Origin: Muricauda sp. SCSIO 64092
GTDB lineage: Bacteria; Bacteroidota; Bacteroidia; Flavobacteriales; Flavobacteriaceae
Direction: 5' to 3'
DNA length: 64,000 nt
NCBI RefSeq assembly: GCF_023016285.1
Contig: NZ_CP095413.1
Location: 2,852,001 to 2,916,000 of the forward strand
Positions within the stretch are counted from its first letter, which is position 1, and every line of letters starts with the position of its first letter. The position numbers and the translations under genes were made by a program. The notes below the pieces were generated by a model. That model did no database searches. It was not told the origin of the DNA and was given only the letters and a program-made list of their open reading frames with translations. This document shows, in pieces, positions 36,381 to 44,960 of the stretch.

Positions 36381-38276
36381 ATGATTAAAAAGTTTGGTCT
36401 ATTGGTCTTTGCCCTGGGTATACTATCCGCGTGCGGCACAAAAAATGTAGTCAATGATTTGGCCACGGATAACCCAATTATCGCAGCATTGGATTTGGTA
36501 AATAGTAATGACGATAAAGTTGCGGTTTCCATTGACCCGGGAAGATTTGTCACCGATACCGTACTATACAGGTTGCCCAGGGTAGTCCAGGGAACGTATT
36601 CGGTATCGGATTTCGGTAAATATATCGAAGGCATAAAAGCTTTTGATTATCAAGGGGAAGAATTGGTGGTAAACAAAGTGGATACCAATACTTGGATGTT
36701 CCCCAATGCCAAACAACTGGATCGAATATCGTACTGGGTCAACGATACCTTTGACCAGGAAGTACAGGGTGGTATAGGCGAGGAAGTCCCCTTTTCGCCT
36801 GCGGGAACAAACATTGAACCCAAGCAGATAATGTTGAATCTACATGGTTTTATAGGTTATTTTGATTCTTTGAAGAACAACGCTTACCAAATAGACATTA
36901 CTGCCCCATCACATTTTAACTATACCTCCCCCCTCCAGGAAATTGAATCTTCAACCAGTGAGGATGGAAAGACCAAGAATTCGGTTTTTTTGGCCAATCG
37001 CTATTTTGAGGTAACGGACAATCCCATGATGTATGGCGAAACGGAAGTGGAAGAGTTTATGGTCGGGGATATTAAAATCGTATTGAGTGTTTTTTCTCCC
37101 AATAAGGTGCATACCGCTGCCGGGATCAAAGAGACGGTAAATAAAATGATGTTGGCCCAAAAAAAGTACCTGGGCGATTTAAACAGTACGCCCCGTTATG
37201 ATATTCTACTTTATTTATCCGATACGGCGAAAGAAGATTCCCCAAAAGGTTTTGGGGCTTTAGAACATCATTCCTCCACAGTGGTGGTCCTACCGGAGCA
37301 AATGGAACCGGAAGCCTTCGCAGAATCCATGATAGATATTGTGGCACACGAGTTTTTCCATATTGTAACCCCTTTGTCCGTACATTCTGAGGATGTACAC
37401 TATTTTGATTACAATGCGCCCACCTTTAGTAAGCATCTATGGCTCTACGAAGGCGTTACCGAATATTTTGCACAGCATTTCCAGGTCTATGAGGGCTTGA
37501 TCGATAAAGAAGAGTATTATTCCAGGACCACACAAAAAATAAATGCGTCACGCTCCAATTATGACGATACCATGAGCTTCACGCAAATGAGTGAGAATGT
37601 CTTGAAAAGTCCTTATAAGGAAAACTATACCAATGTTTATATGAAGGGCGCGCTTATAGGAATGTGTTTGGATATCTTAATTCGTGAAAACAGTGATGGT
37701 AGTAGAAGCCTGCTGACCCTAATGAAGGAACTGTCCAATACCTATGGCAAAAATAAGCCCTTTGTTGATGACGATTTGATCCAAGAGATCACAGGGATGA
37801 CCTACCCAGTGGTAGGGGAGTTTTTGAATACCCATGTAGTGGGGACCGATCCCATTGATTATGGTGCTTTTTTTGAAAAAGTGGGACTTTATTTTGCCGA
37901 AGCCGAAGTAGAAACAAACTATATCCAAAATGCAGGAAACCTAATTGTTGGTGCCGACCCTGAAAAAGGCGCCATAAAGTTCAATGACTTGGTAACCAAC
38001 AATAGTTTCTGGAATGACAATGGTGCCCAACCGAATGATGTGTTCAAGTCCATTAACGGGGTGGAAGTGAGCCTGGCCAACGCCAATCAAATCTTTGGGG
38101 AGGTCTTTACCTGGCAACCTGGTAAAGAAATAGAAGTGGTCCTTATGCGTGAAGCTGAGGAAGTGGTGATAAAAACGACCACAACACCTTCGTATACCAA
38201 AGCGAATACCTTAATGGAAAATCCAGAGGCTTCCCAGGGACAGAAAGCGCTTAGGAATGCCTGGTTGAAGCGCTAA
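36381..38276 (+). CDS. M61 family glycyl aminopeptidase-like lipoprotein
   Basis: This 631-residue lipoprotein starts at MIKKFGLLVFALGILSACG (lipobox at about 15-18); upstream in-frame sequence belongs to the end of the regulator gene. The zinc motif HEFFH is at 323-327, followed by the third ligand in LYEGVTEYFAQHF. The N-terminal beta domain and a C-terminal PDZ-like domain (about 530-610, NDVFKSINGVEVSLANANQI) complete the M61 layout. It should be a periplasmic or surface aminopeptidase. Confidence 0.9.
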   Translation: MIKKFGLLVFALGILSACGTKNVVNDLATDNPIIAALDLVNSNDDKVAVSIDPGRFVTDTVLYRLPRVVQGTYSVSDFGKYIEGIKAFDYQGEELVVNKVDTNTWMFPNAKQLDRISYWVNDTFDQEVQGGIGEEVPFSPAGTNIEPKQIMLNLHGFIGYFDSLKNNAYQIDITAPSHFNYTSPLQEIESSTSEDGKTKNSVFLANRYFEVTDNPMMYGETEVEEFMVGDIKIVLSVFSPNKVHTAAGIKETVNKMMLAQKKYLGDLNSTPRYDILLYLSDTAKEDSPKGFGALEHHSSTVVVLPEQMEPEAFAESMIDIVAHEFFHIVTPLSVHSEDVHYFDYNAPTFSKHLWLYEGVTEYFAQHFQVYEGLIDKEEYYSRTTQKINASRSNYDDTMSFTQMSENVLKSPYKENYTNVYMKGALIGMCLDILIRENSDGSRSLLTLMKELSNTYGKNKPFVDDDLIQEITGMTYPVVGEFLNTHVVGTDPIDYGAFFEKVGLYFAEAEVETNYIQNAGNLIVGADPEKGAIKFNDLVTNNSFWNDNGAQPNDVFKSINGVEVSLANANQIFGEVFTWQPGKEIEVVLMREAEEVVIKTTTTPSYTKANTLMENPEASQGQKALRNAWLKR

Positions 38277-38539
38277 GAAAAGTGGTACGGGCTCAGAACA
38301 TATTTTGTTAAGCGCTATAATGAGCCAATGGTATTGGCTTAAAACCTAATCAACCAATTCAACTTAACAACTAGGGTAGCTCAGCGTGCCCTTAGGAAAA
38401 TCCCTTTCAAGCGTTCCTCCATAAAAAGGGTCGAGAGCATCTTTTTTTTCTAGAACTACATAAAAACAAGGCAATCAAAGGAGAGTCCAAAGATTGATTT
38501 TTGTAGTTTCATGAGGTATTAACGTAAACATCTTTTATT

Positions 38540-39124
38540 ATGAAAAAACCTGTAATTGCCGTAATGCTTTCATTGACCCTGTTATGTTCAAGTTGCCTTG
38601 GATCTTATCAAGCCTTTAATAACCTTAGGGATTGGAACGATGGTTTGACCGATAGTAAGTTCCTGGATAACCTCATATTTTGGGGACTGAACATCGTGCC
38701 CGTATATGGATTGTTTTTTATAGGGGATACCCTTATTTTCAACGTCATTGAGTTTTGGTCGGGGTCTAACCCTATTGCCATGAAAGAGGGTGATGTGGAA
38801 ACACAACTTGTGGAACATGAAGGAAATACCATTGAGATGGTAGGAACAAAAAACCGGATCCAACTAACGGTTTTGGAAGGCCCCAAAAAGGGAAGCAAAT
38901 TGGAACTATTCTATAAACCGGATGAAAAGTCGTGGAACGCCATTCGGCCCAATGGTGAGATCATTAAACTTTCCTCCATGGAAGAGGGCTTTTATATTGT
39001 TTACTTACCAAATGGGAAAGAGGTCCGAATAAACCCACTGGATTCCAGAGAAGAGAATTTGGCACTCCTGGAAGAAAACAAAAGTTGCTACTATATGGAA
39101 GGGATGCTTGCCACCATAGAATAA
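38540..39124 (+). CDS. DUF3332 lipoprotein
   Basis: This 194-residue protein has lipobox CSSC (Cys19) followed by a membrane-like segment IPVYGL-type (about 50-70) and the DUF3332 pattern SYQAFNNLRDWNDGLTDSKF. Function is unknown. The 263 bases before it contain no gene I can support. It is convergent with ahcY, and both share the hairpin at 39137. Confidence 0.8.
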   Translation: MKKPVIAVMLSLTLLCSSCLGSYQAFNNLRDWNDGLTDSKFLDNLIFWGLNIVPVYGLFFIGDTLIFNVIEFWSGSNPIAMKEGDVETQLVEHEGNTIEMVGTKNRIQLTVLEGPKKGSKLELFYKPDEKSWNAIRPNGEIIKLSSMEEGFYIVYLPNGKEVRINPLDSREENLALLEENKSCYYMEGMLATIE

Positions 39125-39130
39125 GCAATA

Positions 39131-39156
39131 AAAAAACCCCCGAGCAATCGGGGGTT
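39131..39156 (-). terminator. Terminator of ahcY
   Basis: CCCCCGA (39137-39143) and TCGGGGG (39148-39154) form a seven-base GC stem with loop GCAA. On the minus strand it is followed by six T (39131-39136), so it serves ahcY; the plus-strand T run is too short for certainty. Confidence 0.85.
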
Positions 39157-39176
39157 CTTAGTAAGGCTGTATAAAA

Positions 39177-40493
39177 TCAATATCTATAATACTCCGGTTT
39201 ATAAGGGCCTTCCACGGTTACCCCAATATACTCGGCTTGATCTTTCTTCAATTCTGTGAGTTCGGCACCCAATCTGGCCAAATGCAATTTTGCGACTTTT
39301 TCATCCAAATGCTTAGGGAGCATATACACCTCGTTGTTGTAGTTTTCACTGTTGTTCCACAATTCGATTTGTGCCAAGGTTTGGTTGGTAAATGAATTGC
39401 TCATCACAAAACTTGGGTGGCCTGTAGCGCAACCAAGGTTTACCAATCGACCTTCAGCCAAAATCACAATGTCCTTACCATCAACAGTATACTTATCTAC
39501 CTGGGGCTTGATTTCATCTTTGGTATGTCCATAGTCCCCATTTAGCCAGGCCATATCAATTTCATTGTCAAAATGCCCAATATTACATACAATGGCCTTG
39601 TCCTTTAACGCCCGGAAATGTTCTTCCCGGATAATGTCCTTGTTTCCTGTTGCGGTAATGACCACATCCGCATTTTGCACAACACTTTCCAGCTTTTTCA
39701 CTTCATAACCATCCATACAGGCCTGCAAAGCACAGATGGGATCAATTTCGGTTACGGTAACGATGGCCCCTGCACCTCTAAAAGAAGCAGCGGTTCCTTT
39801 TCCAACATCACCATACCCTGCAACAACCACCCGCTTTCCGGCCAACATGGTATCCGTAGCCCTACGGATGGCATCAACCGCACTCTCCTTACAACCGTAT
39901 TTGTTGTCAAACTTGGATTTGGTCACCGAGTCGTTTACATTGATTGCGGGCATGGGCAGTGTTCCATTTTTCACACGATCGTACAAACGGTGCACGCCAG
40001 TGGTGGTTTCTTCGGACAGTCCTTTGATCGCGCTGGTCAATTCAGGATATTTGTCCAATACCATATTGGTCAAATCCCCACCATCGTCCAAAATCATATT
40101 TAATGGCTGTCTTTCTTCCCCAAAGAACAAAGTCTGTTCTATACACCAGTCAAATTCCTCTTCGTTCATACCTTTCCAGGCATAAACAGGTATCCCGGCA
40201 GCGGCAATGGCGGCGGCGGCATGATCCTGGGTAGAGAAAATATTGCAGGAACTCCAGGTAACATCAGCACCAAGTTCCACAAGGGTTTCTATGAGTACGG
40301 CGGTCTGGATGGTCATATGGAGACATCCCGCTATACGGGCCCCTTTTAAAGGTTGCTCGTCCTTGTACTCTTCACGTAAGGCCATCAATCCTGGCATTTC
40401 TGCCTCGGCCAGTTCTATTTCCTTTCTTCCCCAATCTGCCAATGAAATGTCTTTCACTTTAAAAGGAACATATGCTACAGTTTTGGTGCTCAT
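39177..40493 (-). CDS. ahcY: Adenosylhomocysteinase
   Basis: This 438-residue enzyme hydrolyses S-adenosylhomocysteine to adenosine and homocysteine with bound NAD. The family signatures are present: [19 protein letters not shown], the NAD-binding [15 protein letters not shown], and the C-terminal [10 protein letters not shown] that reaches into the neighbouring subunit. It stands as a single gene with its own terminator and a -7 box 39-46 bases upstream. Confidence 0.97.
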   Translation of the reverse strand: MSTKTVAYVPFKVKDISLADWGRKEIELAEAEMPGLMALREEYKDEQPLKGARIAGCLHMTIQTAVLIETLVELGADVTWSSCNIFSTQDHAAAAIAAAGIPVYAWKGMNEEEFDWCIEQTLFFGEERQPLNMILDDGGDLTNMVLDKYPELTSAIKGLSEETTTGVHRLYDRVKNGTLPMPAINVNDSVTKSKFDNKYGCKESAVDAIRRATDTMLAGKRVVVAGYGDVGKGTAASFRGAGAIVTVTEIDPICALQACMDGYEVKKLESVVQNADVVITATGNKDIIREEHFRALKDKAIVCNIGHFDNEIDMAWLNGDYGHTKDEIKPQVDKYTVDGKDIVILAEGRLVNLGCATGHPSFVMSNSFTNQTLAQIELWNNSENYNNEVYMLPKHLDEKVAKLHLARLGAELTELKKDQAEYIGVTVEGPYKPEYYRY

Positions 40494-40531
40494 AATTGTG
40501 TATTTGAATTATTTATAGCAATTTTCGGCTG

Positions 40532-40539
40532 CAAAGATA
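40532..40539 (-). promoter_or_regulatory. Candidate -7 box of ahcY
   Basis: The minus-strand reading is TATCTTTG, a perfect TAnnTTTG, placed 39 bases before the ahcY start. The -33 position at 19 bases reads CAGC, so the upstream half is not conserved. Confidence 0.4.
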
Positions 40540-40561
40540 CAAATTCACCTTACTATTAGCT

Positions 40562-41197
40562 GTGCCACTTCACAAAACCATAACAGTTTCAGAGCATATA
40601 AAATCCTTTATTTGGAAGGTAACCGAAAAGGAAAATGAACTGGCCACCGGTATAGAACTCAGCCAACGTTGCCAGGATCGATTAAGGGATATGAAGTCGG
40701 AAATGCACCGCAGGGCATTTTTAAGCATACGGCATTTATTGGGTTTGGCGGGATATGAGGGGAAGCACTTGTTTTATAATGAATTTGGGAAGCCCTTCTT
40801 GATGGATGGCACCCATATCTCCATATCGCATTCCCATAACTTTACGGGAATCATTGTAAGTACCTCCAATAAAGTTGGGATAGATATTGAAAAGCAGCGG
40901 GAAAAAATTCTGAGGATAGCCCATAAGTTTACACCCTTGCATGAATATAGAACCGTAGCCAATGCCGAGGCATTGATCCTTAAACTGACCCAGGTTTGGT
41001 GTGCCAAGGAAGCCCTTTATAAAATTTATGCACAGCCAGGGCTCAGTTTCTTAAATCATATCATGGTAAACGATTTTAAACTAGGGGATTTAGGGACTAC
41101 GGCGGAGATCCACTATCAGGGAAGGAAATCCAGCTATCAAATCACCTTTGATGAATTTGAAGGGTTTTCCTATGCTTATGCCCTGGATGGCAATTAA
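40562..41197 (+). CDS. 4'-phosphopantetheinyl transferase superfamily protein
   Basis: This 211-residue Sfp-type enzyme transfers phosphopantetheine from CoA to carrier proteins. The magnesium site is D108 and E110 in VGIDIEKQ, and WCAKEALYK (W146, K149, E150) is the second signature. The start is GTG. Its TAA stop (41195-41197) is part of the target duplication of mobile-element copy 3, which begins at the next base, so insertion left the protein intact. Confidence 0.9.
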   Translation: MPLHKTITVSEHIKSFIWKVTEKENELATGIELSQRCQDRLRDMKSEMHRRAFLSIRHLLGLAGYEGKHLFYNEFGKPFLMDGTHISISHSHNFTGIIVSTSNKVGIDIEKQREKILRIAHKFTPLHEYRTVANAEALILKLTQVWCAKEALYKIYAQPGLSFLNHIMVNDFKLGDLGTTAEIHYQGRKSSYQITFDEFEGFSYAYALDGN

Positions 41198-41441
41198 GAG
41201 CCTGTTTGGGAATTTGTCAATTGTTTTCTTATGTCCCTTTTTGCGGCCAGCGCACCATCTGGCCCCTCTTTCAAAGGCCAAACCGTTGGCCTTTTCTTTC
41301 GGTCCTGTTAAAATTTTAGTCCATAACTATGGCTATGCTTTTCCATCGCACCGGCTCGCCCATAGCTTTCGCTATGTCGTGCCTCGTTCCGCACTAAAAA
41401 TGGCCTATAACAATTCCAATCACAAATTCCCAAACAGGCTC
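41198..41441. mobile_element. Short non-autonomous element (MITE-like), copy 3
   Basis: This is the longest copy (244 bases). Its ends GAGCCTGTTTGGGAATTTGT and ACAAATTCCCAAACAGGCTC are perfect 20-base inverted repeats, and TAA flanks it on both sides (41195-41197 and 41442-41444). Compared with copy 2 it has about 55 extra bases (41245-41304) with its own GGCC-rich inverted repeats. No transposase frame is present. Perfect ends suggest it is the most recent of the three insertions. Confidence 0.85.
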
Positions 41442-41461
41442 TAAGTTTACGTGTTTAATAC

Positions 41462-41469
41462 TAGATTTG
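41462..41469 (+). promoter_or_regulatory. Candidate -7 box before the thiamine-binding gene
   Basis: TAGATTTG matches TAnnTTTG and lies 25 bases before the ATG at 41495. The -33 position at 19 bases falls on the very end of mobile-element copy 3 and reads CTCT, so the element may have replaced the native upstream half. Confidence 0.35.
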
Positions 41470-41494
41470 TCCCTTAAATAGATAAACATATCCA

Positions 41495-41755
41495 ATGAAA
41501 ATCTCCGTAGAGCTTACCCTGACCCCATTACAGGATGATTTTGAACCCCCCATCATCAATTTCATTACAAAACTTCGGAACTCTGGATTAAGGGTTTTGG
41601 AAAATCCTTTGAGCACACAGGTTTACGGTCCTTATGATGCTGTAATGGCAATAGTTGCCCAAGAGATTAAAGTGGCTTTTGAAAATACGGATAAGGTGCT
41701 GTTATATATGAAAATCGTAAAGTCCGATCGAAGCGATTATGAGCCCCATTTTTGA
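41495..41755 (+). CDS. YkoF/MTH1187-type thiamine-binding protein
   Basis: This 86-residue protein is a single ferredoxin-like domain of the Thiamine_BP (PF01910, MTH1187/YkoF) family: KISVELTLTPLQDDF, FITKLRNSGLRVLENPLST and GPYDAVMAIVAQEI. In the family, such domains bind thiamine or its HMP moiety in the cytoplasm. It overlaps the PnuC start by 17 bases and heads a four-gene operon. No TPP riboswitch is visible upstream. Confidence 0.8.
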   Translation: MKISVELTLTPLQDDFEPPIINFITKLRNSGLRVLENPLSTQVYGPYDAVMAIVAQEIKVAFENTDKVLLYMKIVKSDRSDYEPHF

Positions 41756-42377
41756 TTTTTTTCTTGATGCCTATCGCGGGAAGGAAACCTATATTGTTAT
41801 TCTGGAAGCGATTGTTTTTGTATCAGGGATACTCAGCGTTTGGTTTGCGAAGCATGAAAACATTTGGGTGTATCCAACAGGGCTTTTGGCAACGGTGATT
41901 ACGGTGTATTTATTCCTAAAGGATGGACTCTTGGGAGATATGATGATGAATTTTTATTGGTCCGCCATGAGCATCTACGGGTGGTGGAACTGGTCAAGAA
42001 AAAAGGGGAACAGGACAATTGTCAAGATTTCAAGAACCACTGCCAGGGAAAAATGGATTGGATTGGGATTGTTCTTGGCAACCATGGGCTTTAATTATTT
42101 GGTTTATCGTCTCTTCGGTTATGAAATTTTGACTTCCAATTACATCGATATTTTTACGTCGGGACTGTTCTTTACGGCAATGTGGTATATGGCACTGAAG
42201 AAGTTGGAAAACTGGACCCTTTGGATTATCGCGGATGTTATTACCGTTCCACTTTATGCCTATAGGGGGTGGGGAATGTTGTCCTTTCAATATCTTATTT
42301 TTACGGTTTTGGCAATACAAGCATATGCTGCATGGAAGAGAAGCTTAAGCAACAGCCCTCAGACCTTATTAAGATAG
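41739..42377 (+). CDS. pnuC: PnuC-family transporter
   Basis: This 212-residue membrane protein matches PnuC: WFAKHENIWVYPTGLLATVI, MMNFYWSAMSIYGWWNW and LENWTLWIIADVITVPLYAY, with about seven membrane helices. PnuC-type transporters move nicotinamide riboside, or thiamine or riboflavin in relatives, by facilitated diffusion with metabolic trapping. The next gene, a NadR-type kinase, favours nicotinamide riboside, while the preceding gene favours thiamine; the substrate is therefore open. Confidence 0.9.
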   Translation: MSPIFDFFLDAYRGKETYIVILEAIVFVSGILSVWFAKHENIWVYPTGLLATVITVYLFLKDGLLGDMMMNFYWSAMSIYGWWNWSRKKGNRTIVKISRTTAREKWIGLGLFLATMGFNYLVYRLFGYEILTSNYIDIFTSGLFFTAMWYMALKKLENWTLWIIADVITVPLYAYRGWGMLSFQYLIFTVLAIQAYAAWKRSLSNSPQTLLR

Positions 42378-42898
42378 TCCTGTTTGGACCTGAATCGACC
42401 GGAAAAACTACTTTGGCAAAACAATTGGCCAAACATTACCATACCCATTGGGTCCCGGAATATGCCCGGGAATACCTTCAAAAAAAATGGTATGATGAGG
42501 GAAAGATTTGCGAACTGGAAGATCTTTTGCCCATAGCTAAGGGACAAATGGCCCTGGAGAACCAATTGGCCAAACGAGCCAATAAGATTCTTATATGCGA
42601 TACGGACCTATTGGTGACCAAGGTATATTCCGAAGCCTATTTTGATGATTTTTGTGATCCGCTCCTGGAGAAATATGCCCTTCAAAATACCTATGACCTT
42701 TATTTTTTGACTGGCATTGATGTACCATGGGTGCCAGATGACCTTAGGGATAGACCAAATGAGCGGGTGAAGATGCTTAACCTTTTCAAAACAGCTTTGG
42801 AGAAATATCAACGTACTTTTGTTATTTTAGAAGGTAATCAAGAAAAACGATTGGATACGGCCATTACCGAAACTGACAAACTGATGAACAATGATTGA
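42332..42898 (+). CDS. nadR: NadR-type ATPase/ribosylnicotinamide kinase
   Basis: This 188-residue P-loop kinase corresponds to the C-terminal kinase domain of NadR, without the nucleotidyltransferase or repressor parts. Walker A is GPESTGKTT (19-27), followed by WVPEYAREYL and CDTDLLVTKVYSE. It should phosphorylate the imported nucleoside to trap it. I place the start at MEEKLKQQ, giving a 46-base overlap with pnuC; an earlier ATG would overlap further without homology. Its stop overlaps the next gene by eight bases. Confidence 0.82.
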   Translation: MEEKLKQQPSDLIKIVLFGPESTGKTTLAKQLAKHYHTHWVPEYAREYLQKKWYDEGKICELEDLLPIAKGQMALENQLAKRANKILICDTDLLVTKVYSEAYFDDFCDPLLEKYALQNTYDLYFLTGIDVPWVPDDLRDRPNERVKMLNLFKTALEKYQRTFVILEGNQEKRLDTAITETDKLMNND

Positions 42899-44420
42899 CT
42901 TTACACAAAAAGACGAAGCACAACTCAACGAAAAGGGGATTGCCAAGGAAAGGGTATTCCAACAGATTGAAACCTTTAAAGAGGGCATTCCGTTTGTAAC
43001 CCTTGAAAAGGCCGCCATAATTAAGGGAGGCATTGTAAAGGTTGAAAATGAGGGAGAATTGGTTTCGTACTATGAAGACACTATTGAGGACAAGACAATC
43101 TTAAAGTTTGTTCCAGCTTCAGGTGCCGCCTCCCGTATGTTCAAGGCCATGTTCAATTTTGTGGATGCCTTTGACCCATCAAAGGAGACATTGGCAACCT
43201 ATTTTGACCGTACTGGGGATAAGGCCGTACAGCAATTTGTTGAAGGCATGGATAAATTTCCTTTTCATGATGAATTGCTACAAAAAATTGAAGGGCAATA
43301 TGCCAATGAAGATGAGAAAGTCCACCTTTTTGTCAAAACCATGTTGGCAGAAGACGGTCTCAATTTTGGTTTTTATCCCAAAGGTTTGCTGCCCTTTCAT
43401 GTGTGCAAGCGGGGCGCTGCCACACCTTTTAAAGAACATTTAAAGGAAGCGGCGTGGTATGCCAAAACCAATGGAAAGGCCAATTTGCACTTTACCATTT
43501 CGCCGCAGCATGAGGAAATGTTCAAAAAGGAAGAAGGTATTTCCGTACCAAGAATTTCGCAAAAGACCGATACGGAATTCAAGGTATCCTATTCCTTTCA
43601 AAAACCATCAACGGATACGGTGGCCGTCAATATGGACAATACCCCTTTTCGCGATACCGATGGAAGCCTATTGTTCCGACCTGGAGGTCACGGCGCTTTG
43701 ATTGAAAACCTCAACGAACAGGATGCCGATGTTATTTTTATCAAGAACATCGATAATGTGGTCATTGACAAAAATTTGGAAGCGGTGGGCAACAGTAAAA
43801 AAATGCTTGGGGGGCTATTGTTAAAACTTCAAAGCGCAACATTTGCCTATGCCCGGGAATTGGATAACGACCCAGATACCGAAAAAATCAATGAGATAGC
43901 AACATTCGCCGCCGACCAATTGAACGTGGTACTCCCTGATGGCTTCCAAAATATGGACGATGATGAAAAACAAGCTGTCCTAAAGAAATATATCAACCGC
44001 CCTATCCGTATTTGTGGGATGGTAAAAAATGAGGGGGAACCTGGTGGAGGGCCTTTTTTCATAAAGGATGGCCAAGGAAATATTTCGCTTCAAATAATAG
44101 AATCGGCACAGGTGGATATGTCGGATTCAGCGCAGGTATCCATCCTTAAAAATTCAACACATTTTAACCCCGTGGATTTGGTTTGCGGTATTAAGAACTA
44201 TAAAGGGGAAAAATACGATCTTATACAGTTTGTGGACCACAAACAAGGTTTTATAACCGATAAAACCAAAGATGGTAAAGATTTAAAGGCAATGGAACTT
44301 CCAGGACTTTGGAATGGTGCCATGGCCTTTTGGAACACTATTTTTGTTGAGGTTCCCTTGGTCACCTTTAACCCCGTAAAAACGGTAAACGATCTTTTGA
44401 AGCCTTCCCACCAGGCTTAA
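42891..44420 (+). CDS. DUF4301 family protein
   Basis: This 509-residue protein matches DUF4301, common in Bacteroidota. The segment LKFVPASGAASRMFKAMF has the look of a nucleotidyltransferase nucleotide-binding loop (G-x-G-T/S-R), and FRPGGHGALIENLNE and FIKNIDNVV resemble UDP-sugar pyrophosphorylases. A sugar-1-phosphate or nucleotide transfer activity is therefore possible. It ends the thiamine-binding/PnuC/NadR operon, and a terminator follows. Confidence 0.85.
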   Translation: MIDFTQKDEAQLNEKGIAKERVFQQIETFKEGIPFVTLEKAAIIKGGIVKVENEGELVSYYEDTIEDKTILKFVPASGAASRMFKAMFNFVDAFDPSKETLATYFDRTGDKAVQQFVEGMDKFPFHDELLQKIEGQYANEDEKVHLFVKTMLAEDGLNFGFYPKGLLPFHVCKRGAATPFKEHLKEAAWYAKTNGKANLHFTISPQHEEMFKKEEGISVPRISQKTDTEFKVSYSFQKPSTDTVAVNMDNTPFRDTDGSLLFRPGGHGALIENLNEQDADVIFIKNIDNVVIDKNLEAVGNSKKMLGGLLLKLQSATFAYARELDNDPDTEKINEIATFAADQLNVVLPDGFQNMDDDEKQAVLKKYINRPIRICGMVKNEGEPGGGPFFIKDGQGNISLQIIESAQVDMSDSAQVSILKNSTHFNPVDLVCGIKNYKGEKYDLIQFVDHKQGFITDKTKDGKDLKAMELPGLWNGAMAFWNTIFVEVPLVTFNPVKTVNDLLKPSHQA

Positions 44421-44446
44421 AAACCAATATAGTATATCCGTTAAAG

Positions 44447-44469
44447 CCACCTTTTTTAGGTGGTTTTTT
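44447..44469 (+). terminator. Terminator of the pnuC-nadR-DUF4301 operon
   Basis: CCACCT (44447-44452) and AGGTGG (44458-44463) form a stem with a T-rich loop, followed by six T. It lies 27 bases after the DUF4301 stop. Confidence 0.8.
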
Positions 44470-44524
44470 GTTTTATGTGACTTTTCCAAAAAAGAGGTGT
44501 CTTACCAATAGAAAAGCAAAAGGA

Positions 44525-44683
44525 ATGGCAGACATCATAAAATCGGGACTATTGGGAATTGCATGGGTAGGGACCTTGATTTTTTCCGCGCCACTTTTGA
44601 ACGATACGGAAGACAAAAGAATAGTTACAGCTGCTAAAGAGGTGGAGCTGAAAACAGAAAATGATATTTGCACTCCGCTGTAG
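44525..44683 (+). CDS. Small hypothetical protein
   Basis: This 52-residue frame (MADIIKSGLLGIAWVGTLIF at the N-terminus) has one hydrophobic segment (about 8-24) and a charged tail ending TENDICTPL. An upstream in-frame start (44468) would begin inside the preceding terminator and is less likely. A hairpin with T run follows at 44724. I do not recognise the family. Confidence 0.45.
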   Translation: MADIIKSGLLGIAWVGTLIFSAPLLNDTEDKRIVTAAKEVELKTENDICTPL

Positions 44684-44723
44684 CCAGTAAGGCTCACGGA
44701 TTTTTGGTTGGTTGATTTGGTTG

Positions 44724-44758
44724 AAAGGACCGTAAAGTGGATACGATACGGTCCTTTT
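44724..44758 (+). terminator. Hairpin after the small hypothetical gene
   Basis: AAAGGACCGTA (44724-44734) and TACGGTCCTTT (44747-44757) form a perfect 11-base stem with a 12-base loop. The T run is short (TTTT to 44758). Confidence 0.6.
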
Positions 44759-44824
44759 CATGAAAAAGGAATAAAAAGTATCCGAACGGGTGATGCTATG
44801 CTACACTAACCAGGCGTTATCCCA

Positions 44825-44873
44825 GATTCCCAAACCATGGGAATCGGAAAGGCTGCCATTGACAGCCTTTTTT
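44825..44873 (+). terminator. Two adjacent hairpins upstream of the PepSY-like genes
   Basis: GATTCCCA/TGGGAATC (44825-44832 and 44838-44845) is followed two bases later by AAAGGCTG/CAGCCTTT (44848-44855 and 44863-44870) with a T-rich run. The second hairpin is a typical terminator. No gene I can support ends between this and the hairpin at 44724, so a short transcript of about 100 bases may end here. Confidence 0.5.
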
Positions 44874-44900
44874 CTTTTCAGGAGGATAAAAAAATCAAAA

Positions 44901-44915
44901 AGGGCATCCAATTGC
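44901..44915 (+). promoter_or_regulatory. Weak candidate sigma-54 site
   Basis: The sequence keeps GG, ten bases, then GC (AGGGCATCCAATTGC), with a full TTGC -12 element but a poor -24 element. It lies 46 bases before the first PepSY-like gene. It is listed because the neighbouring regulator is a sigma-54 activator and its paralogue has a better site. Confidence 0.3.
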
Positions 44916-44960
44916 TTTTTTTGGTCGTAAATAAGGGGTATATCCCAAAACATAAGAAAA

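Noticed and set aside
38365..38460. Possible tRNA: the stretch contains GGGTAGCTCAG, like a tRNA D-arm.
   Set aside because: No acceptor stem, anticodon arm or TTC loop at the right spacing can be drawn, and the 3' end has no matching pair for the 5' end.
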